A DNA stretch of 22,493 nt from Bacteroidales bacterium. GTDB lineage: Bacteria > Bacteroidota > Bacteroidia > Bacteroidales > UBA7960. The stretch covers positions 1 through 22,493 of the forward strand of contig PWND01000127.1 in the NCBI GenBank assembly GCA_003557965.1, in the 5' to 3' direction. Shown in pieces: positions 21,217 to 22,493 of the stretch; position 1 is the stretch's first letter, and every line of letters begins with the position of its first letter. The position numbers and the translations under genes were made by a program. A model generated the notes under the pieces. The model worked only from the letters and a program-made list of their open reading frames with translations. It had not been told where the DNA came from and ran no database searches.

Positions 21217-22493
21217 TTATATATTGCCAGGAGGTTTAGAGTCTAATGTATGCAGATTAATAAATGTAGTGTTTCTTGATACTATATCAGCACTAAGCTG
21301 AACCTGCCTTGCAGTGTTGCCGTTAGGTGTAATCAAGTCAACAGAAATCATGTGGTTTCCCGGTGGCAATTGAATTCTGGAGTAATGTATTGAGTGTGGC
21401 AGGGTTTGCCAGTGACGGGTATCAGCTTGTTCTGCAACAGCTCCTAAAATCCCATATAAAGCACCGATGCTTTGGTTTTCTCTTCTAATAGCAGCTTCTG
21501 TAGCTTGCCTGATTGCAAGCCTGAGAAGTGCTGTGCTCAGTTCTCTTAACATTCTGTCTTCAAGTGATTTGAAAGCTATTGCATTAATGCTTTGTGCATA
21601 ATGAACGGGATATGTTCTATTATTTACCCTTAATCTTGCATTCGTGTAAACTTGTTTTCTTTCAACAAACTTAGGGAAAGCCACTCTTGCAACTTTAATA
21701 TCACCTAATGAGCCTGAAGATTTTTGCCTTGAAGAGGGATAAAATGGAAATGATAAACCTAACTCTTCATTAACAAAAACAATTTCTCCTCCTGCACCTC
21801 TCTTAGCAACAAAATTCAGGCTCCACTCTTTTTTAACAGGGCCTAACCCATTTTTCCAAAAAAACACTAATTCGCCATTATTATTGTCTTCATGAATATA
21901 AGTAAGATCAAATTTTGATTCATAGTATCTAACATAATCGGAAAACCCGGTTTTATAAGCTGCTCTTATCAGGTCATGCTTTAATTGTAACGGAGCATCT
22001 ATTCCAAAAAGTTCTTTATAATCTTCAGAGTATATGTTATAAGCATTTCTGTATGCAATAAAAGCATTGTTATATTCTCCTGCTGCATCATAAATAATTC
22101 CCATCAAATTATTAATAAAAGCATCTCTCCGGTATCTTTTATTTGAGCGAAACTTATCATTCAAAACATTCAGTTTATTATTCATCCTTCTGCACTCTAC
22201 AAGTGCAGCATCAAAGTCGCCAAGATGAATAAAATTCATAGCTTTATAATAATGTATCATCAGTAGCTCAAAGTCTTCGCCCTTGTATTCGGTTACCTTA
22301 GGATTAGTTAGCAAGGCAAGTGCTTCATTCATATAATCAACAAGGTAATCTTCACCAAGAATATACGCTTCTTCAAAGAATTCATTACTTTTTTTATAGT
22401 TCCCAAGCAGGTGATGAAGGGTGCCACTGTTTAAAAGGTGTAGTAGTCTTGTGCGTTTATTATCAGCCCTTCTGTCAGATTCGAGCACAGCAA
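21217..22493 (-). CDS. TPR protein of COG3014 type, unknown function (5' end beyond window)
   Basis: The frame is open to the right edge; the only possible start inside (GTG at 22488) sits mid-sequence, so the N-terminus is missing. About 425 residues are visible. The first half has TPR-like helix pairs, including HYYKAMNFIHLGDFDAALVE, CRRMNNKL, and DAFINNLMGIIYDAAGEYNN with AFIAYRNAYNIYSED, the wording of COG3014 proteins. The second half is a beta-rich domain ending in WQTLPHSIHYSRIQLPPGNH and a short C-terminal tail. Relatives are exported lipoproteins of unknown role, sometimes found near LpoB-like genes; the signal region cannot be checked here. It reads toward the M28 peptidase gene. 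Confidence 0.8.
   Translation of the reverse strand, partial: AVLESDRRADNKRTRLLHLLNSGTLHHLLGNYKKSNEFFEEAYILGEDYLVDYMNEALALLTNPKVTEYKGEDFELLMIHYYKAMNFIHLGDFDAALVECRRMNNKLNVLNDKFRSNKRYRRDAFINNLMGIIYDAAGEYNNAFIAYRNAYNIYSEDYKELFGIDAPLQLKHDLIRAAYKTGFSDYVRYYESKFDLTYIHEDNNNGELVFFWKNGLGPVKKEWSLNFVAKRGAGGEIVFVNEELGLSFPFYPSSRQKSSGSLGDIKVARVAFPKFVERKQVYTNARLRVNNRTYPVHYAQSINAIAFKSLEDRMLRELSTALLRLAIRQATEAAIRRENQSIGALYGILGAVAEQADTRHWQTLPHSIHYSRIQLPPGNHMISVDLITPNGNTARQVQLSADIVSRNTTFINLHTLDSKPPGNI

Noticed and set aside
21095..21301. 68-codon plus-strand frame in the gap before the peptidase gene
   Set aside because: It runs into the antisense of the COG3014-like gene and shows no conserved pattern, signal peptide or promoter.

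Overview
The window looks like a chromosomal segment from a low-GC (visibly AT-rich) member of the Bacteroidota, probably a free-living Bacteroidales/Marinilabiliales- or Cytophagales-type organism. Reasons: promoter-like TTTG / TAnnTTTG elements instead of E. coli-type boxes; almost no Shine-Dalgarno sequences; an alpha-beta fused 2-oxo acid dehydrogenase E1; a PadR-PspC pair; a TPR-SpoIIE phosphatase; an exported MORN-repeat protein; and futalosine-pathway menaquinone genes. No rRNA, tRNA, CRISPR array, insertion sequence or phage gene was seen. No gene-free stretch exceeds 300 bases; the longest (5273-5563, 291 bases) holds a promoter candidate, a short inverted repeat and a terminator.

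Region by region. (1) 1-5272, surface and signalling: the start of a secreted protein (cut by the window edge), a membrane TPR/SpoIIE-type PP2C phosphatase, a PapD-like periplasmic chaperone gene interrupted by one in-frame TAA, an exported 14-repeat MORN protein, and a SiaC-family (DUF1987) phosphoprotein. SpoIIE phosphatases and SiaC are known partners in the Pseudomonas Sia pathway. (2) 5564-9232, the most interesting block: four tightly packed minus-strand genes for holo-ACP synthase (acpS), an AcsA-type acyl-CoA synthetase, a discrete acyl carrier protein and a Kbl-type alpha-oxoamine synthase, ending in a strong terminator. Together they could prime a carrier, charge it with an acyl group and condense that group with an amino acid. 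(3) 9323-11156: a GT4-like glycosyltransferase, a carboxymuconolactone decarboxylase/AhpD-like protein and the fluoride channel CrcB. (4) 11252-13728: mqnB-mqnD-hldD, combining two futalosine-pathway steps with heptose synthesis for LPS. (5) 13954-15096: a plus-strand DegT/DnrJ aminotransferase of the amino-sugar type. (6) 15232-19249: padR, a PspC-domain membrane protein and a fused E1 dehydrogenase, probably one transcript from a well-formed promoter overlapped by a candidate PadR operator. (7) 19308-22493, minus strand: an exported M28 peptidase with PA-like and PDZ regions, and a TPR/COG3014-like protein cut by the window end.

Starts were checked by hand. Five genes are best started inside their longest open frame: the MORN protein, the glycosyltransferase, the CMD-family protein, PadR and the E1 fusion. 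AcpS must use TTG. All functional calls come from remembered family motifs; no database search was possible.
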